This document shows, in pieces, positions 1-6,153 of a stretch of 9,480 nt of DNA. The position numbers and the translations under genes were made by a program. The notes beneath the pieces are model-generated. The model was not told the origin of the DNA. It saw only the letters and a program-made list of their open reading frames with translations, and made no database searches. Within the stretch, counting starts at the first letter, position 1. The number at the start of each line of letters is the position of its first letter. The DNA comes from Thermoflexus sp. (GTDB lineage Bacteria; Chloroflexota; Anaerolineae; B4-G1; DUEL01). The stretch spans positions 1 to 9,480 of the forward strand of contig JAPYWT010000063.1 in NCBI GenBank assembly GCA_028276215.1. The letters are read 5' to 3'.

Positions 1-654
1 CAGGACGAAGTCCACCAGCGTCAGACCGTTGGCGGCCAGGACTTCCTTCAGGCGTCGGGAGATTTCATCGGTCACCTCAAACCGTTTGGTGCTGACCACC
101 TCGTCCACCCGGTACTGAGAGACGACGTCCCGGATGATGCCGCGCGTCTCCGGGTGGATGAGGTCCTGCTCGTAGCGGTGCTGCCAGCGGATGTGAAGGT
201 TGATGACCTGGGCGGGATTGATTTCGTAGATGACCGAAGAGTCCACGAAGATGCGCTGTCCGTCCAGAGTACGAGCCTCTACGGTCATTTCTCCCCCCGT
301 CTCGCCCTCGCTGGGGGTCTTGGCCATGGTGAAGGTCTGGCGGGCGACGGGGTAGGTCTCCACCCGTTCCAGGAAGGGGATGATCCAGTGCAGGCCGGGG
401 GATAGCGGCTCGGGGCGCAGGCCGCCCTCGCCGAGGACGGTAATCACCACGCCCATTTCGTAGGGTTCAATGAAGACCAGGCCGGCGCCAACCACGGTGA
501 AGATCAGGGCGCCCACCAGCGCGGCGACGGCCAGGAGAAGCGGGAGTTTCGTTCTCCGACGCATCAGCGCACTGGAGATGGTCCACACGGCCAGGGCGAT
601 CAGGGCCAGCCAGCACAGGGTTGCCAGTACACGGAACAACGCGACTGCGTACAT
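1..654 (-). CDS. SPFH/band-7 (prohibitin-like) membrane protein, 3' end outside window
   Basis: This frame is open from an ATG at 654-652 to base 1, giving 218 codons with no stop, so the gene is cut by the window edge. The start follows a strong purine-rich Shine-Dalgarno (AGGAAGGAGGACC, then ATG). Two hydrophobic segments are visible, at about residues 6-30 and 37-61, separated by a basic MRRRTK stretch. They are followed by a typical SPFH opening (GLVFIEPYEMGVVI at about 58-71, then SPGLHWIIPF at 85-94), as in prohibitins and HflK/stomatin-like proteins. Later segments (VDSSVIYEINPAQV, IIRDVVSQYRVDEVVS) fit the band-7 fold. Such proteins oligomerise at membranes and often scaffold proteases or organise lipid domains; that role is inferred from the family. 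Two TM segments before the SPFH domain are one more than the usual single anchor. It lies 166 nt downstream of the MFS gene on the same strand. I see no convincing own promoter. Confidence 0.85.
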   Translation of the reverse strand, partial: MYAVALFRVLATLCWLALIALAVWTISSALMRRRTKLPLLLAVAALVGALIFTVVGAGLVFIEPYEMGVVITVLGEGGLRPEPLSPGLHWIIPFLERVETYPVARQTFTMAKTPSEGETGGEMTVEARTLDGQRIFVDSSVIYEINPAQVINLHIRWQHRYEQDLIHPETRGIIRDVVSQYRVDEVVSTKRFEVTDEISRRLKEVLAANGLTLVDFVL

Positions 655-737
655 GGTCCTCCTTCCTGCGAGCAATCAGGGTAATTACGTGCCCAGGTGT
701 AGCACAGGCTGTTACGGGTGTTTCGCAATTCGCTGCT

Positions 738-769
738 TTGTAGGACAACTGCGAGCAGTTGTCCTACAA
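738..769. repeat. 32-nt perfect palindrome, copy 1 (downstream of MFS gene)
   Basis: The left arm (738-752, TTGTAGGACAACTGC) and the right arm (755-769, GCAGTTGTCCTACAA) are perfect reverse complements with only GA between them, a 15-bp stem. The inner 28 nt recur exactly at 2299-2326, upstream of the same MFS gene. No T-tract follows on either strand, so it is not a classic intrinsic terminator. It looks like a short dispersed palindromic (REP-like) repeat. Confidence 0.85.
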
Positions 770-774
770 CTGTC

Positions 775-802
775 AGCCTGTCCGCAGGCTTGGCGGCCTG
801 CG
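775..802. other. Two overlapping, mutually exclusive hairpins after the MFS gene
   Basis: AGCCTG-TCCG-CAGGCT (775-790) forms a 6-bp stem with a UNCG-type loop when read on the plus strand. CGCAGGC (783-789) can instead pair with GCCTGCG (796-802). Both use the same CAGGC bases, so only one can form at a time. They lie 19-46 nt beyond the MFS stop codon. There is no T-run, so a terminator or mRNA 3'-end stabilising role is only a guess. Confidence 0.45.
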
Positions 803-820
803 CGACAAACCCGTTGCGAA

Positions 821-2221
821 TCAGGACTGAACGGCCGGGGCGGGCTGGGCCCGGATGTTCCCCCGGGCCAGCGAGGCGAAGACGCCCAGGAAGCAAAGGA
901 CGACGAAGACGCTGAAGGCCGCCCGCACGCTGGTCAGAAACCGGGGCGCGGTCTGGGGCGTCACGGCCGTCCCGCCCATAAAGAGCGCGAAAATCAGCAT
1001 GACGATGCCCATGCTGAGCATCTGTCCGGTCAGCCGCATCGTCGCCAGGGTCGCCGAGGCGACGCCGTAGTGGGAGCGGTCCACGGCACTCATCACGGCA
1101 TTGGTGTTGGGCGAGGAGAAGAGGGCGAACCCGAACCCCAGCAGGGCCAGGACGCCGATGATGTAGGGGATGGCGGTGGACGACGCCAGCGGGTAGAGCA
1201 GGGCCAGCCCGACGACCGTCAGGCCCATGCCGGCAGAGGCGACGATGCGCGGCTCCACCCGGTCGGACGCCCAGCCCGCCAGCGGGGAGAAGAGGGCCTG
1301 GACCACCGGCTGGGCCAGGAGAATCAGGCCGGCCTGCTGGGGGTTCACCCCGCGTACCGACTGCAGGTACAGACTGAGCAGGAATCCCACCGCCGACGTG
1401 GCGCTGTAGTTGATGAGCGCGGCCAGGTTGGAGAACGTGAACGCCGGGTTGCGCCGGAAAAGGCTCAATTCCAGGACGGGCGTCCGCGCCCGCCCCTCCC
1501 AGAGGGCAAAGAGGGCCAGGACCAGGATGCCCGCGAGGGTCAGCGCCGCCCCGAGCGCCGACGGGAGGCGGGAGAAGCCGTAGATGAGGGCGACCAGTCC
1601 CAGGCCGTAGAGGACGGAGCCGGCCCAGTCAAACCCCTCGCCGTCCCCGGCCCGCCACTCGCCCTGGAGTTTCCAGGCCGCCAGAGCGGCGATGACGGCC
1701 GCCAGCGGCACGTTCAGATAGAAGATGCTCCGCCAGCCCCACTGTTGGGTGAGCACGCCCCCCAGGAACGGGCCCACGGAGAGGCCCACGTAGACGGCGG
1801 CGACGTTGAGCCCCAGCACCCGTCCCCGCTCCTGCGGCGGGAAGACCGAGGTCAGAATGGCGACGCCGGTGCCGAAAATCATCGCTCCGCCGACCCCCTG
1901 CACCACCCGGGCGGCGATCAGCGTCCCCACCGACGGGGCCAGGCCGGAGAGCAGCGAACCGACTCCGTAGGCCACCAGTCCCCAGACAAAGATGCGTTTC
2001 CGGCCGCGCAGGTCGGCCAGTTTGCCGAAGGGGACCAGGAACATCGCCGAGGAGAGCAGGTAGGCGGTGGAAATCCACCCCAGCACCAGGGCGCCGATGG
2101 AGAACTCCCGGCCGATGGACGGCAGGGCAATATTCAGGGACGAGCCCATGAAAGGGGTGAGAAAGGAACTGCACGTGGCGACCAGTACGGCGACCCGGCG
2201 GGTGGTTGGAGTATCCTCCAT
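821..2221 (-). CDS. MFS drug efflux transporter, DHA2 (EmrB/QacA) type
   Basis: A 466-residue, highly hydrophobic protein, of the length usual for 14-TM DHA2 proton antiporters that export drugs and toxic compounds across the cytoplasmic membrane. Visible signatures are motif D1 around LNIALPSIGREF (29-40), motif A GKLADLRGRKR (66-76), motif B starting at R105 (RVVQGVGGA), and motif C GLSVGPFLGG (146-155), the antiporter motif. WRSIFYLNVPLA (from W163) is typical of DHA2. The ATG at 2221-2219 follows AGGAG at 8 nt spacing. The frame stays open far upstream, antisense to the EF-G gene, but that extension carries no family signal, so I chose this ATG. It has its own promoter (2249-2276). No adjacent TetR or MarR regulator is visible. 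The substrate cannot be told from the sequence. Nearly identical palindromes lie on both sides. Confidence 0.92.
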   Translation of the reverse strand: MEDTPTTRRVAVLVATCSSFLTPFMGSSLNIALPSIGREFSIGALVLGWISTAYLLSSAMFLVPFGKLADLRGRKRIFVWGLVAYGVGSLLSGLAPSVGTLIAARVVQGVGGAMIFGTGVAILTSVFPPQERGRVLGLNVAAVYVGLSVGPFLGGVLTQQWGWRSIFYLNVPLAAVIAALAAWKLQGEWRAGDGEGFDWAGSVLYGLGLVALIYGFSRLPSALGAALTLAGILVLALFALWEGRARTPVLELSLFRRNPAFTFSNLAALINYSATSAVGFLLSLYLQSVRGVNPQQAGLILLAQPVVQALFSPLAGWASDRVEPRIVASAGMGLTVVGLALLYPLASSTAIPYIIGVLALLGFGFALFSSPNTNAVMSAVDRSHYGVASATLATMRLTGQMLSMGIVMLIFALFMGGTAVTPQTAPRFLTSVRAAFSVFVVLCFLGVFASLARGNIRAQPAPAVQS

Positions 2222-2248
2222 TCCGGACTCCTGCGATGGGTTGTGAGT

Positions 2249-2276
2249 ATTATAGCACCGCTCCACAGGCAGGCAA
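2249..2276 (-). promoter_or_regulatory. Sigma-70-type promoter for the MFS gene
   Basis: Read on the minus strand: TTGCCT (2276-2271), 16-nt spacer, TATAAT (2254-2249), with TGC directly before the -10 (extended -10). The start codon is 28 nt beyond the -10, with AGGAG in between. The same -35, spacing and extended -10 recur before the SEDS-PBP gene. Confidence 0.75.
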
Positions 2277-2298
2277 GCCAACCCCCCGGGGTGGAATT

Positions 2299-2326
2299 GT
2301 AGGACAACTGCGAGCAGTTGTCCTAC
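2299..2326. repeat. 28-nt perfect palindrome, copy 2 (upstream of MFS and EF-G promoters)
   Basis: Arms GTAGGACAACTGC (2299-2311) and GCAGTTGTCCTAC (2314-2326) are perfect reverse complements around GA. The 28 nt are identical to the core of 738-769. This copy lies in the divergent space between the MFS and EF-G genes and ends 7 nt before the EF-G -35 box. An operator role is possible, but a copy also lies past the end of the MFS gene, so a dispersed repeat is more likely. Confidence 0.85.
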
Positions 2327-2333
2327 TATGAGA

Positions 2334-2362
2334 TTGACAGTTTCGCAGTTTTCCGTTAGAAT
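2334..2362 (+). promoter_or_regulatory. Strong sigma-70-type promoter for the EF-G2 gene
   Basis: A perfect TTGACA (2334-2339), a 17-nt spacer, and TAGAAT (2357-2362), one base from consensus. Transcription would begin near 2369 and give a leader of about 70 nt. Confidence 0.85.
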
Positions 2363-2372
2363 ACGTGCAGAA

Positions 2373-2403
2373 AGTTGCCCCCAACTGATCCGTCCGCAGA
2401 CGG
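2373..2403 (+). other. Two small hairpins in the EF-G2 leader
   Basis: AGTTG-CCCC-CAACT (2373-2386) is followed by CCGTC-CGCA-GACGG (2390-2403). The second can gain two more pairs if one T is bulged. Both lie in the predicted leader upstream of the ribosome binding site. I see no riboswitch consensus, and any regulatory role is speculative. Confidence 0.4.
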
Positions 2404-2429
2404 TCATCTTTGAGCAACGAATCCCTGTC

Positions 2430-2435
2430 AGGAGG
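2430..2435 (+). promoter_or_regulatory. Shine-Dalgarno that fixes a TTG start
   Basis: A perfect AGGAGG lies 5 nt before TTG at 2441. No ATG or GTG lies nearby in frame, and the P-loop begins at residue 16, as expected for the family. The TTG at 2441 is therefore the start. Confidence 0.85.
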
Positions 2436-2440
2436 TTGAG

Positions 2441-4516
2441 TTGAAAGAGTACACGACCCAAAATATTCGCAACCTGGTTCTGCTGGGCCACGGCAGCAGT
2501 GGCAAGACGTCCCTGGCGGAGGCGATGCTCTTCGCCAGCGGCGCCACCAACCGCATGGGACGGGTGGAAGACGGCACCACCGTCTCCGATTTTGACGAGG
2601 AGGAAATCCGACGGCGCATCTCCCTGAGCATGGCCATGATCCCGGTGGAGTGGGAGGGGTGCAAACTGAACGTCCTGGACACCCCGGGCTACCTGGACTT
2701 CATCGGCGAGGTCATCAGCGGCATCCGCGTCGCCGACCTGGCGCTGGTGCTGGTGGACCCCGTGGGCGGGGTGGAGGTCGGCACCGAACTGGTCTGGAAC
2801 TACGCCGACCAGTACCACCTGCCCCGGATGGTGGTGGTCAACAAGATGAACCGGGAGAACGCCGACTTCGCCCACACCCTGCAGTCGCTGCGGGACGCGT
2901 TCCGGCGCAATTTCGTCCCCCTGCAACTCCCCATTGGCGCGCAGGCCAGTTTCGCCGGGGTGGTGGACCTGGTCCGGATGCGGGCGCTGATGGGCCCCGA
3001 GGCAAAGGTCGCCGACATCCCCGCCGATATGAAGGCCCAGGCCGAGGAGGCGCGGGTCCAGTTGGTGGAGGCCGCCGCGGAGGGCGACGATGAACTCATC
3101 ATGAAGTACCTGGAGGGCGAGGAACTGACGGAAGAGGAAATCCGGCGCGGCCTGCGGGCGGCGATCCTGAAAGGGAGCGTGGTGCCGGTCCTGGTGACCG
3201 CCGCGACGGAGAACATCGGCACGCGGGCGCTGATGGACGCGCTGGTCGCCTATGCCCCGTCCCCCGCCGACCGGGGTCCGGAGAAGGCCGAGGGGCCCAC
3301 CGGTGAGGAAGAAGAGATTGAGCCCAGCGACACGGCCCCTCTGGCCGCGCTGGTCTTCAAGACCGCCGCCGACCCCTACGTGGGCAAACTGACCTATTTC
3401 CGGATTTACGGCGGGATGCTGGAATCGGACACGCGGGTCTGGAACAGCCGGGCCAACACCGAGGAGCGGCTGGGCACCCTCTACGTAATGCGGGGCAAGG
3501 AGCAGATTCCCGTCCCGCGCCTGCACGCGGGCGACATCGGCGCGGTCGCCAAACTCTCCGAGACCATTACGGGCGACACCCTCTGTGACCGGGGCCACGC
3601 GGTGAAAATCCCCGGCCCCGTCTTCCCGCATCCGCTCTTCGCCGTCGCCGTCCGTCCCAAGAGCAAGGCCGACCAGGCCAAGATGGCCCCCACCCTCACC
3701 CGCATCTGCGAGGAGGACCCGACCCTGCGCTGGCGGCAGGAGCCGGGTACCCGGGAGACCATTCTGGAAGGCATGGGCGAGGCGCACGTGGAGATTGCCG
3801 TCCGGCGGATGGAGAACCGCTTCGGCGTCGGCGTGGAGACCTCTACCCCCAAAGTCCCCTACCGGGAGACCATTACCCGCGTCCACTCCGACTACTACCG
3901 GCACAAGAAGCAGACGGGCGGCGCGGGGCAGTTCGCCGAGGTCCACATGCGCCTGGAGCCGCTGCCGCGCGGGACCGGCTTTGAGTACGGATGGGAGGTC
4001 TTCGGCGGCGCCATCTCCTCTTCCTTCCAGCCGTCCATTGAGAAGGGCATCAAGCAGGTGCTGGAGAGCGGCGTCCTCGCCGGATACCCCGTCGTGGACG
4101 TGAAGGCGGTGGTCTACGACGGGAAGGAGCACCCGGTGGACTCCAAAGACATCGCCTTCCAGATTGCCGGGCGGGAGGCGTTCAAGAAGGTGATGCTGGG
4201 TGCCGGGCCGGTGCTCCTGGAGCCCATCTACAAGGCGGTCATCACCGTCCCGGAGGAGTTCACGGGCGACGTGATGGGCCACCTGAACACCAAGCGGGCC
4301 CGCGTGTTGGGGATGGAGCAGCAGGGAGGAAAGAGCATCATCACCGCTCTGGTCCCGCTGGCGGAGATGCAGCGGTACGCCACCGAACTGCGCAGCATGA
4401 CCCAGGGGCGGGGGCTGTTCTGGATGGAGTTTGACCACTACGAGGAAGTCCCGCCCCACCTGGCGCAGCCTATCATAGAGGCCGCCAAACGGGAGCGGGA
4501 GCAGGAGCGGGAGTAA
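2441..4516 (+). CDS. EF-G-like translational GTPase, EF-G2 type
   Basis: A 691-residue protein of full EF-G length. The GTPase domain has P-loop GHGSSGKTS (16-24), G3 DTPGYLDF (80-87) and G4 NKMN (134-137). Domain II falls near 295-385 and domain III near 390-470. A domain IV/V block runs from VPYRETI through QTGGAGQFAEV, EHPVDSKDIAFQIAG and LEPIYKAVITVPEE to the C-terminal EVPPHLAQ, which I recall from Thermus-type EF-G2. Canonical EF-G moves tRNA and mRNA through the ribosome using GTP; the job of EF-G2 paralogues is less clear. Three departures from canonical EF-G are visible: Tyr84 replaces the switch II His (PGH), Asn137 replaces the G4 Asp (NKxD), and RRIS (58-61) stands where switch I has RGIT. 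The gene stands alone, with a strong promoter, TTG start and terminator. I expect the main fusA to lie elsewhere in the genome. Confidence 0.92.
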   Translation: MKEYTTQNIRNLVLLGHGSSGKTSLAEAMLFASGATNRMGRVEDGTTVSDFDEEEIRRRISLSMAMIPVEWEGCKLNVLDTPGYLDFIGEVISGIRVADLALVLVDPVGGVEVGTELVWNYADQYHLPRMVVVNKMNRENADFAHTLQSLRDAFRRNFVPLQLPIGAQASFAGVVDLVRMRALMGPEAKVADIPADMKAQAEEARVQLVEAAAEGDDELIMKYLEGEELTEEEIRRGLRAAILKGSVVPVLVTAATENIGTRALMDALVAYAPSPADRGPEKAEGPTGEEEEIEPSDTAPLAALVFKTAADPYVGKLTYFRIYGGMLESDTRVWNSRANTEERLGTLYVMRGKEQIPVPRLHAGDIGAVAKLSETITGDTLCDRGHAVKIPGPVFPHPLFAVAVRPKSKADQAKMAPTLTRICEEDPTLRWRQEPGTRETILEGMGEAHVEIAVRRMENRFGVGVETSTPKVPYRETITRVHSDYYRHKKQTGGAGQFAEVHMRLEPLPRGTGFEYGWEVFGGAISSSFQPSIEKGIKQVLESGVLAGYPVVDVKAVVYDGKEHPVDSKDIAFQIAGREAFKKVMLGAGPVLLEPIYKAVITVPEEFTGDVMGHLNTKRARVLGMEQQGGKSIITALVPLAEMQRYATELRSMTQGRGLFWMEFDHYEEVPPHLAQPIIEAAKREREQERE

Positions 4517-4523
4517 GGTTTCA

Positions 4524-4559
4524 ACCACGAAGGACACCTCAGGCGATGAGGCTCGCCTG
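4524..4559. repeat. Repeat-unit copy plus 7-bp hairpin after the EF-G2 gene
   Basis: ACCACGAAGGACAC (4524-4537) is repeated exactly at 4661-4674. It is followed by CAGGCGA (4540-4546) and its reverse complement TCGCCTG (4553-4559) around a 6-nt loop. This looks like fragments of dispersed intergenic repeats. Confidence 0.6.
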
Positions 4560-4586
4560 TCTGTAACCGCCGGATTCCCGGCTGAT

Positions 4587-4617
4587 AGCCTCTACCCTCT
4601 CCGGGTAGAGGCTTTTT
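4587..4617 (+). terminator. Rho-independent terminator of the EF-G2 gene
   Basis: A perfect 11-bp stem, AGCCTCTACCC (4587-4597) with GGGTAGAGGCT (4603-4613), a 5-nt loop TCTCC, and a run of five T (4613-4617). It lies about 70 nt after the EF-G2 stop codon. Confidence 0.92.
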
Positions 4618-4623
4618 GATTAT

Positions 4624-4641
4624 GGTAGGTAACTACCTACC
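4624..4641. repeat. 18-nt palindrome GGTAGGTA-AC-TACCTACC
   Basis: Perfect 8-bp arms with a 2-nt centre, 6 nt beyond the T-run of the terminator. It could be an operator for the genes at 4763-6054 or a repeat fragment; the sequence alone does not decide. GGTAGG occurs again at 4752-4757, just before the next start codon. Confidence 0.5.
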
Positions 4642-4660
4642 GGAGAGCCGTTCTGTAAAA

Positions 4661-4748
4661 ACCACGAAGGACACGAAGGCTCCAAAAAGGGCACAAAGGA
4701 TTTTATTGCCCTTTGTGCCCTTTGTGAGCCCTTTGCGCCCTTTGTGGT
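4661..4748. repeat. 88-nt imperfect inverted repeat (CACGAAGG / CCTTTGTG type)
   Basis: The left arm (4661-4699, ACCACGAAGGACACGAAGG and on) pairs imperfectly with the right arm (4710-4748, ending CCCTTTGTGGT) around a roughly 10-nt AT-rich centre. Each arm is also internally repetitive: the right arm holds four CCCTTTG-like units. It fills most of the space before the gene at 4763 and ends 14 nt before that start. I recall similar CACGAAGG intergenic repeats from other genomes, but have not verified this. Confidence 0.7.
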
Positions 4749-4762
4749 AATGGTAGGGAGAA

Positions 4763-5362
4763 ATGCCTGTGACCGACCGGAAAAGTTTTATGGACGAGGT
4801 GGACGCCCGCATCCCGGCGGCGGATTTTGAGGCCGAGTACTTCCCCGGTGGCCTGGTGCGGGTGACCGTGGACCTGACCCCGGAACTGGTGGAGCAGATT
4901 GAGGCGGTGGCCCGGGAACAGAACTGGCCCCGGGGCGAGGCGTTCGTGGCGCTGCTGGCCCTGGGCATCGGAGCGCTGGAGGAGGAGAAAGCCCGTCACC
5001 TGATGGAGCGGGACGACGCCCCGGCACGGGACGAGTTGGAGGTCCTCCTCCGCCGGATGCGGGAGATGGAGATGCGCTACGCGGTGATGAAGCGGCGCCT
5101 GTGGGATTTCCTCAAGGCCTATCAGACGGCCAGTCTCGCCGACGGGGCCCTGCGGGCCGAGGTGACGGGTTTGCGGCGGCTGGCGGAGAGCCTGCGCGCC
5201 GAACGGGACGCCCTGCGGCAGCGCGTGGCGGCGCTGGAAGCGGCGCAGGACCGCCGGGAGGACCCACCCGTCGCCTCTCCGGGGCGGGAATCCCCCATTC
5301 CCGCGCGGGCAGAACTGCCCGTCTGGCGCCGAATCCTCCACCGCCTGGGAGGGCGGGCATGA
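4763..5362 (+). CDS. Ribbon-helix-helix-like plus coiled-coil protein of unknown function
   Basis: A 199-residue protein that I do not recognise as a named family. Residues 31-75 (LVRVTVDLTPELVEQIEAV, then WPRGEAFVALLALGIGALEEE) have the strand-helix-helix pattern of ribbon-helix-helix DNA-binding domains, which work as dimers. Residues about 85-165 are charged, Leu-rich helix with heptad character (LRRMREMEMRYAVMKRRL, then VTGLRRLAESLRAERDALRQRVAALEAAQ), probably coiled coil. After a Pro-rich linker the protein ends in a short amphipathic WRRILHRLGG helix, a possible membrane or partner contact. The ATG at 4763 has AGGGAG only 2 nt away. GTG at 4769 would have 8 nt spacing and could be the real start. 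The stop overlaps the next start (ATGA), suggesting translational coupling. Alternatives to DNA binding include a structural role built on the coiled coil. Confidence 0.8.
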   Translation: MPVTDRKSFMDEVDARIPAADFEAEYFPGGLVRVTVDLTPELVEQIEAVAREQNWPRGEAFVALLALGIGALEEEKARHLMERDDAPARDELEVLLRRMREMEMRYAVMKRRLWDFLKAYQTASLADGALRAEVTGLRRLAESLRAERDALRQRVAALEAAQDRREDPPVASPGRESPIPARAELPVWRRILHRLGGRA

Positions 5363-6054
5363 CCGAAAACACCCGTGCATTCCATGACCTGCGGGAAGCG
5401 CTGAACCAGCCCGGCTGTCCGGTCTGCCGCCTGGTGGAGAGGGATACCGGGCGGTATCTGGATAACCTCCTCTGGGAGAACGTGAACGACCCCGGTCTGC
5501 GCGGGGAGATTCGCCGCGCACTGGGCTTCTGTCGGGAGCATACCCGGATGCTGGTCTCCCGGCCCGGGGCGTCGCTGGGGCTGGCCCTCATCGCCCGCGA
5601 CGTCTGGGGAGAGGTTCAACGGGCGACCGAGACCGCCCGGCTCCCGGCGCCGAAGGCCCGCCGGGCCCGCGCCGCTGACCTGGCGGCGGGCCTCCTGGCC
5701 CGATTGACCCCGCGGGGAGAGTGCCCGGCATGCGCTTATGCCCGCGCAATGGAGGACCTCTATCTGGACATCCTGCTGGAGCGCCTGTTGGGGGAAGACG
5801 GCTTGCTGGCCGCGTATCAGGCCTCCGGGGGCCTGTGCCTTCCTCACTTTCGCCAGGCGCTGACCCGGGTGCAGGACAGTGCGGTGTACGCCGCCCTGGT
5901 GGAGGCTCAGCGGGCCATCGGGCAGCGGCGGCTGGCGGAACTGGACGAATTCATCCGCAAGAACGACTACCGGTTTCGGGATGAGCCGTGGGGCCGGGAA
6001 CGGGACGCCTGGCTGAGAGCATTCAACGCGCTGGTCGGCGGGCTTCTGTCATAG
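5359..6054 (+). CDS. Duplicated C2CH (likely zinc-binding) protein, DUF6062-like
   Basis: A 231-residue soluble protein. It contains two sets of likely metal ligands: C20-P-V-C23 with C58-R-E-H61, and C122-P-A-C125 with C160-L-P-H163. Each pair is separated by 35 residues and the two sets are offset by exactly 102 residues, so the protein is an internal duplication with two probable zinc sites. The opening FHDLREALNQPGCPVCRLVER and the ENVNDPG and FCREH segments match what I remember of DUF6062 proteins from Chloroflexota (recalled, not searched). The start is fixed by GGGAGGG 5 nt upstream and by the ATGA overlap with the preceding gene, so the two probably form an operon and may act together. 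Function is unknown. No membrane segment or signal peptide is visible. The downstream space holds hairpins but no clear terminator. Confidence 0.85.
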   Translation: MTENTRAFHDLREALNQPGCPVCRLVERDTGRYLDNLLWENVNDPGLRGEIRRALGFCREHTRMLVSRPGASLGLALIARDVWGEVQRATETARLPAPKARRARAADLAAGLLARLTPRGECPACAYARAMEDLYLDILLERLLGEDGLLAAYQASGGLCLPHFRQALTRVQDSAVYAALVEAQRAIGQRRLAELDEFIRKNDYRFRDEPWGRERDAWLRAFNALVGGLLS

Positions 6055-6056
6055 GG

Positions 6057-6117
6057 GGCACGGGATGAACCCTGTGCCATAATTCCCTGCGCCAGAGGCA
6101 AAAAGCCCCTGGCGCAG
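6057..6117. other. Two consecutive hairpins after the C2CH gene
   Basis: The first begins 2 nt past the stop codon: GGCACGGG (6057-6064) pairs with CCC-T-GTGCC (6070-6078) with one bulged T. The second is CTGCGCCAG (6087-6095) with CTGGCGCAG (6109-6117), extended inside by GGC/GCC around AAAAA. Neither is followed by a T-run on either strand, so they may be mRNA 3'-end hairpins or repeat remnants, not a standard intrinsic terminator. Confidence 0.6.
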
Positions 6118-6133
6118 ATGCAAAGCCCCCTTC

Positions 6134-6153
6134 GGAGGCCTTCGGTTGCCTCC
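6134..6153. promoter_or_regulatory. Inverted repeat GGAGGC-N8-GCCTCC over the -35 box
   Basis: The arms GGAGGC (6134-6139) and GCCTCC (6148-6153) are perfect reverse complements. The right arm overlaps the -35 TTGCCT (6146-6151) of the SEDS-PBP promoter. This placement would suit a repressor operator, but no regulator is identified and GC-rich DNA yields such arms easily. Confidence 0.35.

Noticed and set aside
697..708. GTGTAGCACAGG upstream of the SPFH gene matches the reverse complement of part of the right-hand repeat array (9337-9348).
   Set aside because: Only 12 nt match and the palindromic core is missing, so a repeat remnant cannot be told from chance.
655..737. Possible promoter for the SPFH gene on the minus strand.
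   Set aside because: Only weak boxes with poor spacing were found (for example TTGCGA with TACACC 21 nt apart). Read-through from the MFS promoter is equally possible.
470..2302. 610-residue open frame on the plus strand opposite the MFS gene.
   Set aside because: A low-complexity Arg/Gly/Gln/Asp-rich shadow produced by high GC. The minus strand encodes a complete transporter with all expected motifs.
2222..4537. Very long open frame on the minus strand across the EF-G2 gene, in frame with the MFS gene.
   Set aside because: It is antisense to a clearly conserved EF-G2 gene. Its translation is rich in His, Pro, Gly and Arg with no family signal, and the MFS gene has its own ATG, ribosome site and promoter at 2221.
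6087..6117. Intrinsic terminator after the C2CH gene.
   Set aside because: The stem is strong but no T-run follows on either strand. It is listed only as a hairpin.
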